NCBI RefSeq assembly: GCF_039912695.1
Contig: NZ_JBDSPJ010000012.1
Coordinates: 1-64,000 of the forward strand
DNA length: 64,000 bases
Direction: 5' to 3'
Source: Pseudolysinimonas_A sp039912695
GTDB lineage: Bacteria > Actinomycetota > Actinomycetes > Actinomycetales > Microbacteriaceae
Of this stretch, positions 42,193 through 50,244 are shown in pieces. Position 1 is the stretch's first letter. Every line of letters starts with the position of its first letter. The notes under the pieces are model-generated. The model was not told where the DNA came from, did not search any database, and saw only the letters and a list, made by a program, of their open reading frames with translations. The translations under genes and the position numbers were made by a program.

Positions 42193-42558
42193 TTACCCGG
42201 ACGGCGTGTAAGCGTCGAGGTACTTGTCGGGGATACGAAGCCGGATACGCCGATCGAACTCTTCCAGGAGTGCCGGGAGGTCGTCGAGCGAGCCCCCCTC
42301 AAGGGATCCGAGCACCGAGACGCCGACCTCCCCGAATGCGATTGCAAAGCCGAAAAAGCCACGGTCGTAGTTGAAAACGATCGGGAAGTAGCCATATACC
42401 TCGAAACGCACGGAGAATGCGATGAGCGGTCCGTCCTCCTGAAGGTTGGAGATCGTGAAGGAGCGCGCCGCGCCGTGGAAGTCTTCGCGGAGTGCGGAGG
42501 TGACGCGGCGGGCGAGCGCGAACGCCGCTGGCTTATCGGTAGGCGACTCAGTCATCAT
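42193..42558 (-). CDS. unknown protein at the end of the type VII secretion operon
   Basis: A 121-residue soluble protein of no family I recognise. It looks like a compact alpha/beta protein: ALARRVTSALREDFHGAARSFTISNL, a beta-rich middle (LIAFSVRFEVYGYFPIVFNYDRGFFGFAIAF) and a helical end. Its ATG overlaps the TAA of the small frame upstream (TAATG), which suggests coupling. Its place behind an effector gene makes it an immunity or accessory candidate, by inference only. Confidence 0.55.
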   Translation of the reverse strand: MMTESPTDKPAAFALARRVTSALREDFHGAARSFTISNLQEDGPLIAFSVRFEVYGYFPIVFNYDRGFFGFAIAFGEVGVSVLGSLEGGSLDDLPALLEEFDRRIRLRIPDKYLDAYTPSG

Positions 42559-42689
42559 TAGTCAGGAAGCTCTCCGACCGGCGGATGTTGCGATGAGGCG
42601 AGCACACCATCGCGACGCACGGTGAGGATGTGTTGGAGGTCGAGAGTCCACTCCCAGGATTGGCTCAAGAACCTCAGCGGCGATGGCAT
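42558..42689 (-). CDS. possible small ORF in the type VII operon tail
   Basis: A 43-residue frame (MPSPLRFLSQSWEWTLDLQH...VGELPD). It is credible because it fills most of the gap between two genes, ends in a TAATG overlap with the next gene, and has an amphipathic, Trp-rich composition. A TGA lies 12 bases before its ATG and no clear ribosome site is present, so it may instead be the tail of a decayed gene. Confidence 0.35.
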   Translation of the reverse strand: MPSPLRFLSQSWEWTLDLQHILTVRRDGVLASSQHPPVGELPD

Positions 42690-42728
42690 CTCGATCGGCG
42701 CTCATCTTCCCAACGTAGCCAGCCAGTG

Positions 42729-43127
42729 CTACGTCGCATCTCCCGTAGGGGTCACTCGGTGCCCCGCGGAGTCGAACACCGGACCTGATACCCCGAGGTA
42801 GATCGCTGCTCGATCCTCGGGATGGGCGGTGAGCCATTGCTGGCCAGCCTCAGTAAACGGGCCACCGCGCGGACGGGTCGTGAGCATCGAACGGATGTCG
42901 TCCGCCTCCGCTTCGCCGACTTCGACGTACGGCACGTCCTGGTCGCTGAAATCCCCAAATTGAGCCCCGAAGAAGAAAGCGCTCGGCTCCCACTGCTCGC
43001 GGCTGGTCCAGGCCTCGTCACGGGTCACCCCGGTGTCGTCAATCGACGTGCGCCGACGGAACCCGCTCGGCCATTCCCGGGTAAACCCGTTGTGCATGAC
43101 GGCGTAGAAGCGGACGTCACCGATCAC
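42729..43127 (-). CDS. unknown protein in the type VII secretion operon
   Basis: A 132-residue soluble acidic protein (MIGDVRFYAVMHNGFTREWP...). It has no recognised domain. GTG 43127 overlaps a TGA that ends the frame running on from the gene upstream (GTGA). Candidate immunity or chaperone protein for the effector, from position only. Confidence 0.55.
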   Translation of the reverse strand: MIGDVRFYAVMHNGFTREWPSGFRRRTSIDDTGVTRDEAWTSREQWEPSAFFFGAQFGDFSDQDVPYVEVGEAEADDIRSMLTTRPRGGPFTEAGQQWLTAHPEDRAAIYLGVSGPVFDSAGHRVTPTGDAT

Positions 43128-43228
43128 CGCGCACCCCCGATCGGGAAGAGACGGCCCAGGTCACCCGCGCCTGGCGGGACCTCGAGGCCTTCGAACATCT
43201 GTGCAGATTGATTCGCGGGCGCACGGAT

Positions 43229-43672
43229 TCAGGGACCGAATCGGCCGGGCTGCCGCACCGTAACCGCTGCGGTGGCGCGCGCGCTCTCGATCAGCACGAC
43301 GAGGTCGTCGTCGGACACCGCACGACCCGCCTCGACGCCCGGACGGATCTCGATGACGACTTGGAGAGTGAGGCCTGAGACGTCGTGCAGAGCGGAGGCC
43401 GGGCTCAGCGAGCTGCCGGGAAGGATCGCGACCTCACGCGCGGCCGGATCGGCGGAGATCGGTCCCACATCGCGCCCCGCACTCGACACGATCGCCCACA
43501 CGCAGGCAGCGGTGAAGTTGGCGCTTGCGATCCGAAGGTCACGGCTGGTCGGCACCGGCGCCGGCAGGAGGATCCCGCCCGCCAGAGCGCCCGTCGCCGC
43601 ACGCCACGTCACCCCCTGGTAGACCGGGAGCGATTCCAGCGCGTTGACGAGCCCCGCCTGCGACTCAGCCAT
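43229..43672 (-). CDS. unknown protein in the type VII operon, possibly a degenerate ADP-ribosyltransferase-like fold
   Basis: A 147-residue protein. Its order of motifs is reminiscent of an ADP-ribosyltransferase: VYQGVTWRA (Tyr-x-Gly then Arg), PVPTSRDLRIASANF in place of the STS strand, and AREVAILPGSSLSPASAL in place of the E-x-E strand with PG after it. The catalytic set is incomplete, so it would be inactive or a decoy. This is a weak resemblance by eye. The first 8 bases overlap the gene upstream. Past its stop the same frame stays open for 34 more codons to 43124. Confidence 0.45.
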   Translation of the reverse strand: MAESQAGLVNALESLPVYQGVTWRAATGALAGGILLPAPVPTSRDLRIASANFTAACVWAIVSSAGRDVGPISADPAAREVAILPGSSLSPASALHDVSGLTLQVVIEIRPGVEAGRAVSDDDLVVLIESARATAAVTVRQPGRFGP

Positions 43673-44324
43673 CCGAAGCCCGCTGCCAGTCGGAGAACAA
43701 CGCGCCGATGCGATCGGTTCCCAGAGCGAGGGCCTTCGCCGCGCGATGCGCCGTCTGCTCGTCAGTGAACCACGGCCACGGTGCGTCTTCCGGGGCGGCC
43801 TGCACCGTCCAGCCGCGGACGGTCGCCTCGACCGCTCCTGACGCAGAGAGTTGCTCGCGCGCCTCGCGCATGAACGTCCCGAATGGCCGGTCGCCCGATG
43901 GCACTACCGGGAGGGGTTCGCCCTCGAGTGCTCCAGCGACGGCTTCGACCCAAACGTCGCCCCAGAGCGCCGTGCCGACCATGTCCACGACGACGGGAGC
44001 GAGACGTGGCTTAAGCATGATGCGCCAAGAATCCTCGAGAGTCGGCGCGTACCGCGCCTCCCAGAGTCGCAGTACGACCGTGGACCCACCCGCGAGACGA
44101 AGGGCGACTTGTCCATCTGACGCATCGAGCGCAATGAACACCCCGTCCGGGAGCACCTCGACGAACTCCTCGATCTTGGCAAACCAGTTCTCGCGCGCGG
44201 TCGCCTGATCGGTTCCGCCGAGGAACTTCACGATGCTGACGTTGCCCATCTCACGGATCAACTCCGCCTCGGCGACTGTGAACGCCGTCCGGCGCTCGGC
44301 GTCGGAGAATGAGATCGACGTCAC
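43665..44324 (-). CDS. unknown protein directly downstream of the ADP-ribosyltransferase effector; immunity candidate
   Basis: A 219-residue soluble protein, no signal peptide or membrane segment, no family recognised. Notable stretches are FTVAEAELIREMGNVSIVKFLG, LPDGVFIALDASDGQVALRLAGG and a C-terminal WFTDEQTAHRAAKALALGTDRIGALFSDWQ. Its ATG overlaps the effector stop by 4 bases, the usual position of a cognate immunity gene in polymorphic toxin systems. Function inferred from position. Confidence 0.55.
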   Translation of the reverse strand: MTSISFSDAERRTAFTVAEAELIREMGNVSIVKFLGGTDQATARENWFAKIEEFVEVLPDGVFIALDASDGQVALRLAGGSTVVLRLWEARYAPTLEDSWRIMLKPRLAPVVVDMVGTALWGDVWVEAVAGALEGEPLPVVPSGDRPFGTFMREAREQLSASGAVEATVRGWTVQAAPEDAPWPWFTDEQTAHRAAKALALGTDRIGALFSDWQRASDG

Positions 44325-46576
44325 GGAGCGACTTCTCGGAGAACGATGTGCCAGACACCGTCCGCATCGGCGAACTTCGAGATCACGTCGAACTCAGTCC
44401 CCCTCTGGAAGAGGATCTCAGCCTCGGCCTGGAACGCCGAGATCGGCCGAACGACCGTCCCCGTCTGGCCGTAGATCTCCATGATCCCCGGCTGCTTGCC
44501 TTCGGCTACTGCTCGCTCGACGAACTCGTGCGTCACTTGCGGGCTGAGCGTGGAACTCGCGAAGCCGTTGTCGTGCCAGGGCTTGCCTTCGACGAATTGG
44601 TCGAGGAAGTCCTGCGTGATCCCGACGCCGCGCGTCACGTACCCGGGTGCGGAAGGCAGCTTCGACAACGCCTCGGTCGTGGCAGAGATCCGTGACTCGA
44701 TCGAGGCGACCTCGTTTGCGGTCGGAATATGGCCGCCGTCGATCGTTCCGTAGCGCAGGTACTCGTTCATCGGCTGGTAACCCGCGTCGGTCGTGTAGTC
44801 GTAGATCGCCTTAGCGTCAGTCGGGGATAGCGTCGGGTACGCATCCGACACCTTCTGTGCCCATTCGTCGAGCCGCGCCGGATCGACGAAACCTCCCTCG
44901 GGCGGGCGGAACTCGGCGTCGATGGCCGTCCAGTCGACCGACGACAACGGCGTACCGTCGGGACCTGCGTGCGCGGGCGGCTCCGAGAGACCCGTGTGGT
45001 CGGGAACGTTGCCACCCGGACCGTCGCCGCCGTGCGGCGTTGGGTCGGCGGGGTCGCCGTGCGGCACATCCGGATGCGTGGGGAGCGGATCGCCGATGTG
45101 CGGTTCCGGGATCTGCGGGGTGTCGATGTGGTGCGGTGCCTCGATATGGGGGGTGTCGACATGGGGCGTATGGATGGTCGGCCCATCCACGTGGGGACCC
45201 TGCACGTGGGGCGCCTCGATGTGGGGCGCCTCGACGTGCAGCAAGGAACCGTCCGGCATCTCGATCTTCGATCCGACGGTGACGACCTCTTCGATCTTCA
45301 CGCCGGTACCGACGACATCTCCCGAGAGACCCTCGAGCTTGGTGACGAGACCATCGGCCTTCGACACGCCAACGCCTGCTGCCTCGGAGAGTCGGGCCGC
45401 GTCGGAGGCGACCTCCGCCACGTGTGCGGCCCCCGTGATTCCCTTGATCGCTCCCGCGATTTCGCCCGGGCCGGGGATGAGGAACGTCAGGAGGTTCGCG
45501 GCGACCCGGCCGCCCGCCTCAGCGGGGTTCTTCGCCCAAACGTCCCAAGCCAGCAGCCCTTTACCCATTTCGGTGGTGTTGTTGAGCGCTTCCTTGAAGA
45601 CCGGCACTCCCAGCTGTCCGAGGATCTGTGCGGGCGGGATCGTCATGAGAACCAGCGACCCGAGACCCGTCGCGACCCCGAGCCATCCTTTGCCCGCGGT
45701 TTCCCAGCTCCACTTTCCCGTCAGGCTGTCGAGGCCGATGAGCGTCCCCAAGCCCTCGAGGGTTTCCTTGCCGACGTTGCCGACACCCCACCATGCCGAC
45801 TCGCCGCAGTTGCGGTTTTCGTCGACTCGGTGACCCCACGGAAGCACCGCGGTGTTGTCACCCGACTGCTTGAGCTGCCAGGCCTCGATCTTCTCGACAT
45901 CCGCCACGCACAGGTTGCGCTCGCGGTTGATCGCATTCGCACAGTCGGCCTCGGCGTTCTGCAGCTTCGTATATGCGTCGGCCACCCGATCCATCAGGCC
46001 GTTGTTGCGGTCGATGTGCTCGCTGGACTCCGTCCACGGTGCGAGCATCACGACTCCCCTGCCGCGAACGTGCGCGGATTCGCCGAGGGAATGGAGGTAG
46101 TCGACAACCTCTGTCGCCGTTCGCACCGCGGCGCGCGACCCGCCGACGGTCGCCTTCGAATCCCACTCGTACGCCTTGGTCTCTTGAGGCGAGACCCAGA
46201 CCAGACCGTCGTAGCCGATCTCATCAGTGAGCTTGATCGCATCAACCTTGATCGCAGCAAACGTCTTAATGAGCGGACGCACCGCTGAGGCAAAGGTCTC
46301 GAGCGCGTTGGCGACCCGATCAAACTTGCCCGAGAGCGTTCGCAGTTCGGTGTCAGGAGATCCGAGGGCGCTGTAAATTACGGCGCCCTGCGGCGACTCC
46401 AGCACGGCGGGCATGCCCGCCCAGATTGTGGATGCCGTATCGGCGTGCGTGACGGCATCGCCACCAGCGGTTCGCAAGGTCTGGGCAACATCGTCGAGCG
46501 AGTTGGGGTGCAGATCGTCGCCGGGAATCAGATCCGGGATGATCAACCCGTCATAGCGGTGGACATTCAGTGTCAT
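44321..46576 (-). CDS. type VII secretion-associated effector with C-terminal ADP-ribosyltransferase domain
   Basis: A 751-residue protein without a signal peptide. Residues 1-125 are helical and WXG/LXG-like (TLRTAGGDAVTHADTASTIWAG...LETFASAVRPLIKTF), fitting export through an ESX-type channel. A middle domain has a hydrophobic stretch near 310-340 (WLGVATGLGSLVLMTIPPA). Residues ~445-510 are a His/Pro-rich tandem repeat (PHIEAPHVQGPHVDGP). The last ~180 residues carry the R-S-E set of arginine/asparagine ADP-ribosyltransferases: Arg649 in YVTRGVG, Ser-Thr near 675 in FASSTLS, and Glu718-Ala-Glu720 in FQAEAEILFQRGTEF. It should transfer ADP-ribose to a target protein, probably in a rival cell. 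It overlaps genes on both sides, inside the WXG100 operon. Confidence 0.82.
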   Translation of the reverse strand: MTLNVHRYDGLIIPDLIPGDDLHPNSLDDVAQTLRTAGGDAVTHADTASTIWAGMPAVLESPQGAVIYSALGSPDTELRTLSGKFDRVANALETFASAVRPLIKTFAAIKVDAIKLTDEIGYDGLVWVSPQETKAYEWDSKATVGGSRAAVRTATEVVDYLHSLGESAHVRGRGVVMLAPWTESSEHIDRNNGLMDRVADAYTKLQNAEADCANAINRERNLCVADVEKIEAWQLKQSGDNTAVLPWGHRVDENRNCGESAWWGVGNVGKETLEGLGTLIGLDSLTGKWSWETAGKGWLGVATGLGSLVLMTIPPAQILGQLGVPVFKEALNNTTEMGKGLLAWDVWAKNPAEAGGRVAANLLTFLIPGPGEIAGAIKGITGAAHVAEVASDAARLSEAAGVGVSKADGLVTKLEGLSGDVVGTGVKIEEVVTVGSKIEMPDGSLLHVEAPHIEAPHVQGPHVDGPTIHTPHVDTPHIEAPHHIDTPQIPEPHIGDPLPTHPDVPHGDPADPTPHGGDGPGGNVPDHTGLSEPPAHAGPDGTPLSSVDWTAIDAEFRPPEGGFVDPARLDEWAQKVSDAYPTLSPTDAKAIYDYTTDAGYQPMNEYLRYGTIDGGHIPTANEVASIESRISATTEALSKLPSAPGYVTRGVGITQDFLDQFVEGKPWHDNGFASSTLSPQVTHEFVERAVAEGKQPGIMEIYGQTGTVVRPISAFQAEAEILFQRGTEFDVISKFADADGVWHIVLREVAP
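45060..45245 (-). repeat. His/Pro-rich tandem repeat inside the effector gene
   Basis: Encodes about 12 loosely repeated 5-residue units of the form PH(I/V)xx (for example PHIEAPHVQGPHVDGPTIHT). The DNA repeats GTGGGGCGCCTCGATGTG-like units. It forms the linker between the secretion half and the toxin domain. Confidence 0.75.
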
Positions 46577-46926
46577 CAGCCATTACTCCCCGGTAGCGGC
46601 GGCGCGACAGCTGCGACCGAGTTCAGCCCTGCCGCGATCGACGTTGCGATCTCTTCATCGCCGGCCAAATATGCATTGGCGGCGTTTGCGGTGCCCTCAA
46701 GCGCCCCCTTGTACTTGCCGAAAATTTGGGTGACAGTGCCCTCGTACTGTTCCTGCAAGAAGGCGGAGTAGGCCGACGTGACGATCCCATCGAAACCGGC
46801 GCCGTCCTGCACGGTCGTAATCGAATCAGCCGGCCCGGCGAGTGCCTTGTTCACGGCCTCAACCTCAGCCTCGGTCTGGGTCAGGATCAGGGTGACCCCC
46901 GCGGGGTCAACACGCCAACCGGTCAT
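46576..46926 (-). CDS. DUF6507-like / WXG100-type small secreted protein
   Basis: A 116-residue helical protein beginning MTGWRVDPAGVTLILTQTEAEVEAVNKAL and continuing through Ala-rich helices (TVTQIFGKYKGALEGTANAANAYLAGDEEIA). It resembles DUF6507 proteins of actinobacterial type VII loci, which look like WXG100 relatives. The stop overlaps the effector start (TGATG), so the two are coupled and may form a partner pair for export. Confidence 0.6.
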   Translation of the reverse strand: MTGWRVDPAGVTLILTQTEAEVEAVNKALAGPADSITTVQDGAGFDGIVTSAYSAFLQEQYEGTVTQIFGKYKGALEGTANAANAYLAGDEEIATSIAAGLNSVAAVAPPLPGSNG

Positions 46927-47273
46927 CGGTCCAATCCCCTTACGATCGCGGAGCCGTCGACGAAGTGCTCAAGTGCGAAGACCAAGGCCATGCCGCGACG
47001 GTGTTCGAACGGCACGACCGCTTCGGTCAGAAAACCTTCGCCCCCCGCTAGCTCAGCTTCGGGACCATAAGAACGCACCAGATCTACCGTCGTCTCGACC
47101 CGACGTGGTCGGCCAAAGGTGGCCAGCGGCGTCTCGTCCAGCTCGGTCACCGTGACCGCGCCCTCCCGCACTGTGTCGCGCACCAGCATCGGAGGAGTCA
47201 TTGTTTCGGCGAGCGCGCGCAACTCGTCCAGCGTGTGCTCCCGAGGAGCAAGCACTGCGACTTCGAACGGCAT
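46923..47273 (-). CDS. unknown small protein of the type VII secretion locus
   Basis: A 116-residue soluble protein (MPFEVAVLAPREHTLDELRA...) with alternating strands and helices and no family I can name. It overlaps both neighbours by 4 or fewer bases (ATGA), between the DUF6177 and DUF6507-like genes, so it is probably part of the machinery or an effector chaperone. Confidence 0.55.
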   Translation of the reverse strand: MPFEVAVLAPREHTLDELRALAETMTPPMLVRDTVREGAVTVTELDETPLATFGRPRRVETTVDLVRSYGPEAELAGGEGFLTEAVVPFEHRRGMALVFALEHFVDGSAIVRGLDR

Positions 47274-48298
47274 CAGGCGGTCCCTCCGCTTCGGCTCAAG
47301 AGGCGAGTGATCTTGTCGGTTCCCAGAGCCTCGGTGAACCGGGTCGCCACCGAATAAGGCAGTTCGGTCGGGGAGTCGAATCCGACGACGAGCGACGGGG
47401 TACGGCCCCGACCGACTGTCTTCGCCCCAAAATCGCGACTCAGTTCGTCGAGGTTGGGGGCGAGAGCCTTCGTCGCGCGCGGGCCGATAATCGCAGCAAG
47501 TGGAGTCGCGGCGCCAATCGGCTCGGGACGGAATCCGAGGTCGACCGGACCGGACTGCATCGCCACGGTGCCGAAGAGCGGCGAGGCGGTTGCGGTCGCA
47601 ATCCGGGTCAACACCTCGACCGCGGTTGCCGTCAGATCGGCGGTGGAACCCTTCGCGGCGAGCAGGATGCCCGTGGTCGTTTCTTCGACGCCACCCTTGG
47701 TGCGGCGGATCGTCGTGGTGAACCGTGCGCGGCCGTCGGTATCCGCGATCATCCAGCGCACAGGACCCGGCATCCAGGCCCGCGAAGCCGCGGTGTATGC
47801 CTTGCGGTTCCACGACAAAGTGGCGGGTTCGTGAGCGCCCCAACAGGCGAGTTGGGTACTGGCAAGGCGTTTGGCGAGAGTGACAGCTGTCTCACCGAGC
47901 TCGGTGCTCTCGTCGGCAGGCGACTGCGTGCTGATGGCCACCAGGAACCGAACGTCGCCCGTTGCTGTCGACTGGTCGTACGAGGGCGCCGCCGCTTCGA
48001 GAGCGCGGTCGATGCGATCGGAGACGACGCCGGTGAGCGGGTCGACGAAAGCGGAGGCGCTCTCGCGCACCAGCCACCGGCCCCCGGCGAGAGTGAGGTG
48101 ATAGCGCGCCAGGTAGCTCATGGTCGCTCCGGGGCGAGTGATCACGACCGGGGTGAGGCCGGCGCCCTGGATCGCCACCAACGCATCCGCCATCGACTCC
48201 GTCAGCAGAACGGTGTCGGCGCGCGACTCGACGCACGCCCACAGTCCGTCGACATGGTCAACGAGTGGATGTGTAAATCCCGTCAGCATGTCAGCCAT
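47273..48298 (-). CDS. DUF6177-like protein of the type VII secretion locus
   Basis: A 341-residue protein without membrane segments (MADMLTGFTHPLVDHVDGLW...). Its middle (QLACWGAHEPATLSWNRKAYTAASRAWMPGPVRWMI) and its position match DUF6177 proteins that accompany WXG100 genes in actinobacteria. A role as an EspG-like chaperone is possible but unproved. Confidence 0.6.
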   Translation of the reverse strand: MADMLTGFTHPLVDHVDGLWACVESRADTVLLTESMADALVAIQGAGLTPVVITRPGATMSYLARYHLTLAGGRWLVRESASAFVDPLTGVVSDRIDRALEAAAPSYDQSTATGDVRFLVAISTQSPADESTELGETAVTLAKRLASTQLACWGAHEPATLSWNRKAYTAASRAWMPGPVRWMIADTDGRARFTTTIRRTKGGVEETTTGILLAAKGSTADLTATAVEVLTRIATATASPLFGTVAMQSGPVDLGFRPEPIGAATPLAAIIGPRATKALAPNLDELSRDFGAKTVGRGRTPSLVVGFDSPTELPYSVATRFTEALGTDKITRLLSRSGGTA

Positions 48299-48313
48299 CT
48301 GTGCGGGCCGAGA

Positions 48314-48628
48314 TCAACCGATATTGGCGACCGCAGACTTCGCCTTTTGCAGCGCAGCCTGGGCGGATTCGTCCGACTGCTCGAGGCTCTTACGCACTGT
48401 GTCGATGATCGACTTCACGTTGTCGGCCGCGTTCTTCCAGCGAAGTTCTTTCGCCGCGTAGTCTTCGGCGACCCCGTCGGCCGTGTAGTCAGCCATGGCC
48501 TGGCGCACGTCGGTATTGCGCTGATCGATCAGCGTCTCAAGGCGAGCGGCAGTGGCGAGAAAGTATTCCTGCGCCGTCTGCGAGGCCGCGGTGTCATAGT
48601 CGCGGCGGTCGGTCTGGTTTCCAGCCAT
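48314..48628 (-). CDS. ESAT-6-like (WXG100 superfamily) protein
   Basis: A 104-residue all-helical protein. AAARLETLIDQRNTDVRQAMADYTADGVAEDYAAKELRWKNAADNVKSII fits the group annotated as pore-forming ESAT-6 family, which has a longer helical hairpin and a D-G-V turn in place of W-x-G. Expected to be exported by the EccC/EccD channel. Confidence 0.75.
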   Translation of the reverse strand: MAGNQTDRRDYDTAASQTAQEYFLATAARLETLIDQRNTDVRQAMADYTADGVAEDYAAKELRWKNAADNVKSIIDTVRKSLEQSDESAQAALQKAKSAVANIG

Positions 48629-48645
48629 GTCGTGATGCCCCTTTC

Positions 48646-48981
48646 CTAGGCGCGGGTGCCGAAGCGGCCCGCGTCGAACGACACCCCGGCTTGCGCCTGG
48701 CGGGTCTGGTCGGCGATCTCCTGATCGCCTTCGCCGAATGATCGATCCATGCTCGAGACCCCGGCGAGAACTGCGCGAAGCGACTGAGACAGCTCAGTCG
48801 CGATCTGGTCGGTGTGTGCCTTGAACGAGTCGAAGGCAGCGCGGCCAGAGCCGTTGAACTTGCCTTCCAGCGGTGCGCCGGCTTCGGCGAGCTGGCGTAC
48901 TGTCGCACCGAGGTCGTCGCCGGCACTCGAGGTCTTTTTGGTCAGAGTCGAGAGCACATCGGCCCCCATCGCAAACTTCAT
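48646..48981 (-). CDS. WXG100 family type VII secretion protein
   Basis: A 111-residue helical hairpin protein. The turn FNGSGRAAFDSFKAHTDQI replaces the classic W-x-G with F-x-G, and the tail GVSFDAGRFGTRA could contain the export signal. It is the first gene of the leftward operon, divergent from the FHA gene; 48982-49108 should hold the promoters of both operons. Confidence 0.8.
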   Translation of the reverse strand: MKFAMGADVLSTLTKKTSSAGDDLGATVRQLAEAGAPLEGKFNGSGRAAFDSFKAHTDQIATELSQSLRAVLAGVSSMDRSFGEGDQEIADQTRQAQAGVSFDAGRFGTRA

Positions 48982-49108
48982 GTTTTACTCCCCGTTGTCG
49001 ATCCGAGTTGAGCGCGTCGCGCGGTATTGAGCAAAACGCAAATCACCCCGCGATAGCGAGGCTAGCATCGAATTAACAGGGGATTCCCTGTCAATCGCAG
49101 GGAGTGAC

Positions 49109-49942
49109 GTGACGAGCATCGCCCGGGTCGCGCCCCGTCCGATCGGGAGTGCCGTCGCACCCGCCGGCCGCGTGCTGGTGGGAATCCTGATCGATTTAGC
49201 CGCACTCGCGGTGCCCGTTGCGGTTGCCGGGGCGACTGCGGCGGCCGGCCTCACCCAACTCGCTGCCGCCGCCCTGATCGTCGCCCTTGCGGTGCTGGGC
49301 GCGCAGCTGCGTCTGTGGTCGCGCGAGGGCACGAGCCTCGGATGGCGCCTCACCGGAGTGCGCCAGGTTTCCTCCTCTGACTCGGCTCCTCTCGGCCTGA
49401 CCCGTCTCCTTCAGGCGAGCTGGTTCGCCGACGTGCGCGGAGCCCGTGATCCGGTCGATCCGCGCCTCTCAAGTCAGCTCGCCCCGCCCGTCACGGCTCC
49501 GGGGGCAGGGATCCCGGTCGCCGCGCCCGCCGCGCAAGCGTCGACGTCGGGGGTTATCGCGCCACCCCCCGGAGTCGCACCCCGGGCATCCGATCCTGAA
49601 CCGGCGGTGCGCTACCGCGCCTTGCTTTCGATCGACGGACGGATTGAGGGTGCTCTCGGCGTCGGGGTGGTACTCGGTCGCAACCCCGAGCCGACCGGCG
49701 GCGAGCGCCCCATCTCGATCGCCGACCTCGCACGCGAAGTGTCGAAGACCCACCTCGCGATTAGGCCGGATGCCGAGGGACGCGTCTGGGCGATCGATCT
49801 GAACTCGACGAATGGCTCGGTCGTCACTCATGCCAGCGGCGCCACCAGCACGATTCCTTCGGGCGGCCACGCCGTCCTCGCCGCGGATGACGTCGTGCAG
49901 ATCGGTCGCCACGCGGTCGCCGTCCAACTCGTGGCTTCGTGA
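49109..49942 (+). CDS. FHA-domain protein with N-terminal RDD-like membrane domain
   Basis: A 277-residue protein. Residues 1-110 hold two to three membrane helices with an RDD-like end (RLWSREGTSLGWRLTGVRQV). A Pro/Ala-rich linker leads to a C-terminal FHA domain (GVVLGRNPEP...VSKTHLAIRPD...VWAIDLNSTNGSVV) that should bind phosphothreonine. FHA modules are recurrent in type VII loci (EssC, EccC partners) and suggest control by a Ser/Thr kinase encoded elsewhere. GTG 49109 has GGGAG upstream. Confidence 0.85.
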   Translation: MTSIARVAPRPIGSAVAPAGRVLVGILIDLAALAVPVAVAGATAAAGLTQLAAAALIVALAVLGAQLRLWSREGTSLGWRLTGVRQVSSSDSAPLGLTRLLQASWFADVRGARDPVDPRLSSQLAPPVTAPGAGIPVAAPAAQASTSGVIAPPPGVAPRASDPEPAVRYRALLSIDGRIEGALGVGVVLGRNPEPTGGERPISIADLAREVSKTHLAIRPDAEGRVWAIDLNSTNGSVVTHASGATSTIPSGGHAVLAADDVVQIGRHAVAVQLVAS

Positions 49943-49953
49943 GGATGTGACCG

Positions 49954-50244
49954 ATGCAAGAACGCGATGACTCCCTTCTCGAGTCGGTAAGCACGCACCG
50001 TCGTCGCCTCGGCGCTGCTCTGGCCTTTGGGTCGATGGGTGCGCGACGTTCGGTCGGGTCGATCGTGCGGCGACTGCTGATCGGCATGGTGCTCGCGGCG
50101 ATCGCCTGCGCCGTCTGCATCGGCGTCGGATTCGTCAGCAGCATCCTGATCGCGAATGCGGCCGCGGCAGCAGCCGCAACCCAGAGCCCGACTCCGACAC
50201 CCGACTCCACGCTGACCCCCAGCCCCACCCCGGGAGACAACTGA
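49954..50244 (+). CDS. small single-pass membrane protein of the type VII locus
   Basis: A 96-residue protein: a cytoplasmic basic N-terminus, one membrane helix (LIGMVLAAIACAVCIGVGFVSSILIA) and a Thr/Pro-rich outer tail. Its stop overlaps the eccD start (TGATG-like, base 50244), so it is cotranslated with the channel subunit. Possibly a stand-in for a missing Ecc component; this is inference. Confidence 0.65.
   Translation: MQERDDSLLESVSTHRRRLGAALAFGSMGARRSVGSIVRRLLIGMVLAAIACAVCIGVGFVSSILIANAAAAAAATQSPTPTPDSTLTPSPTPGDN

Noticed and set aside
44969..46288. 439-codon open frame on the plus strand
   Set aside because: Antisense to the ADP-ribosyltransferase effector gene; Arg-rich with no domain resemblance.
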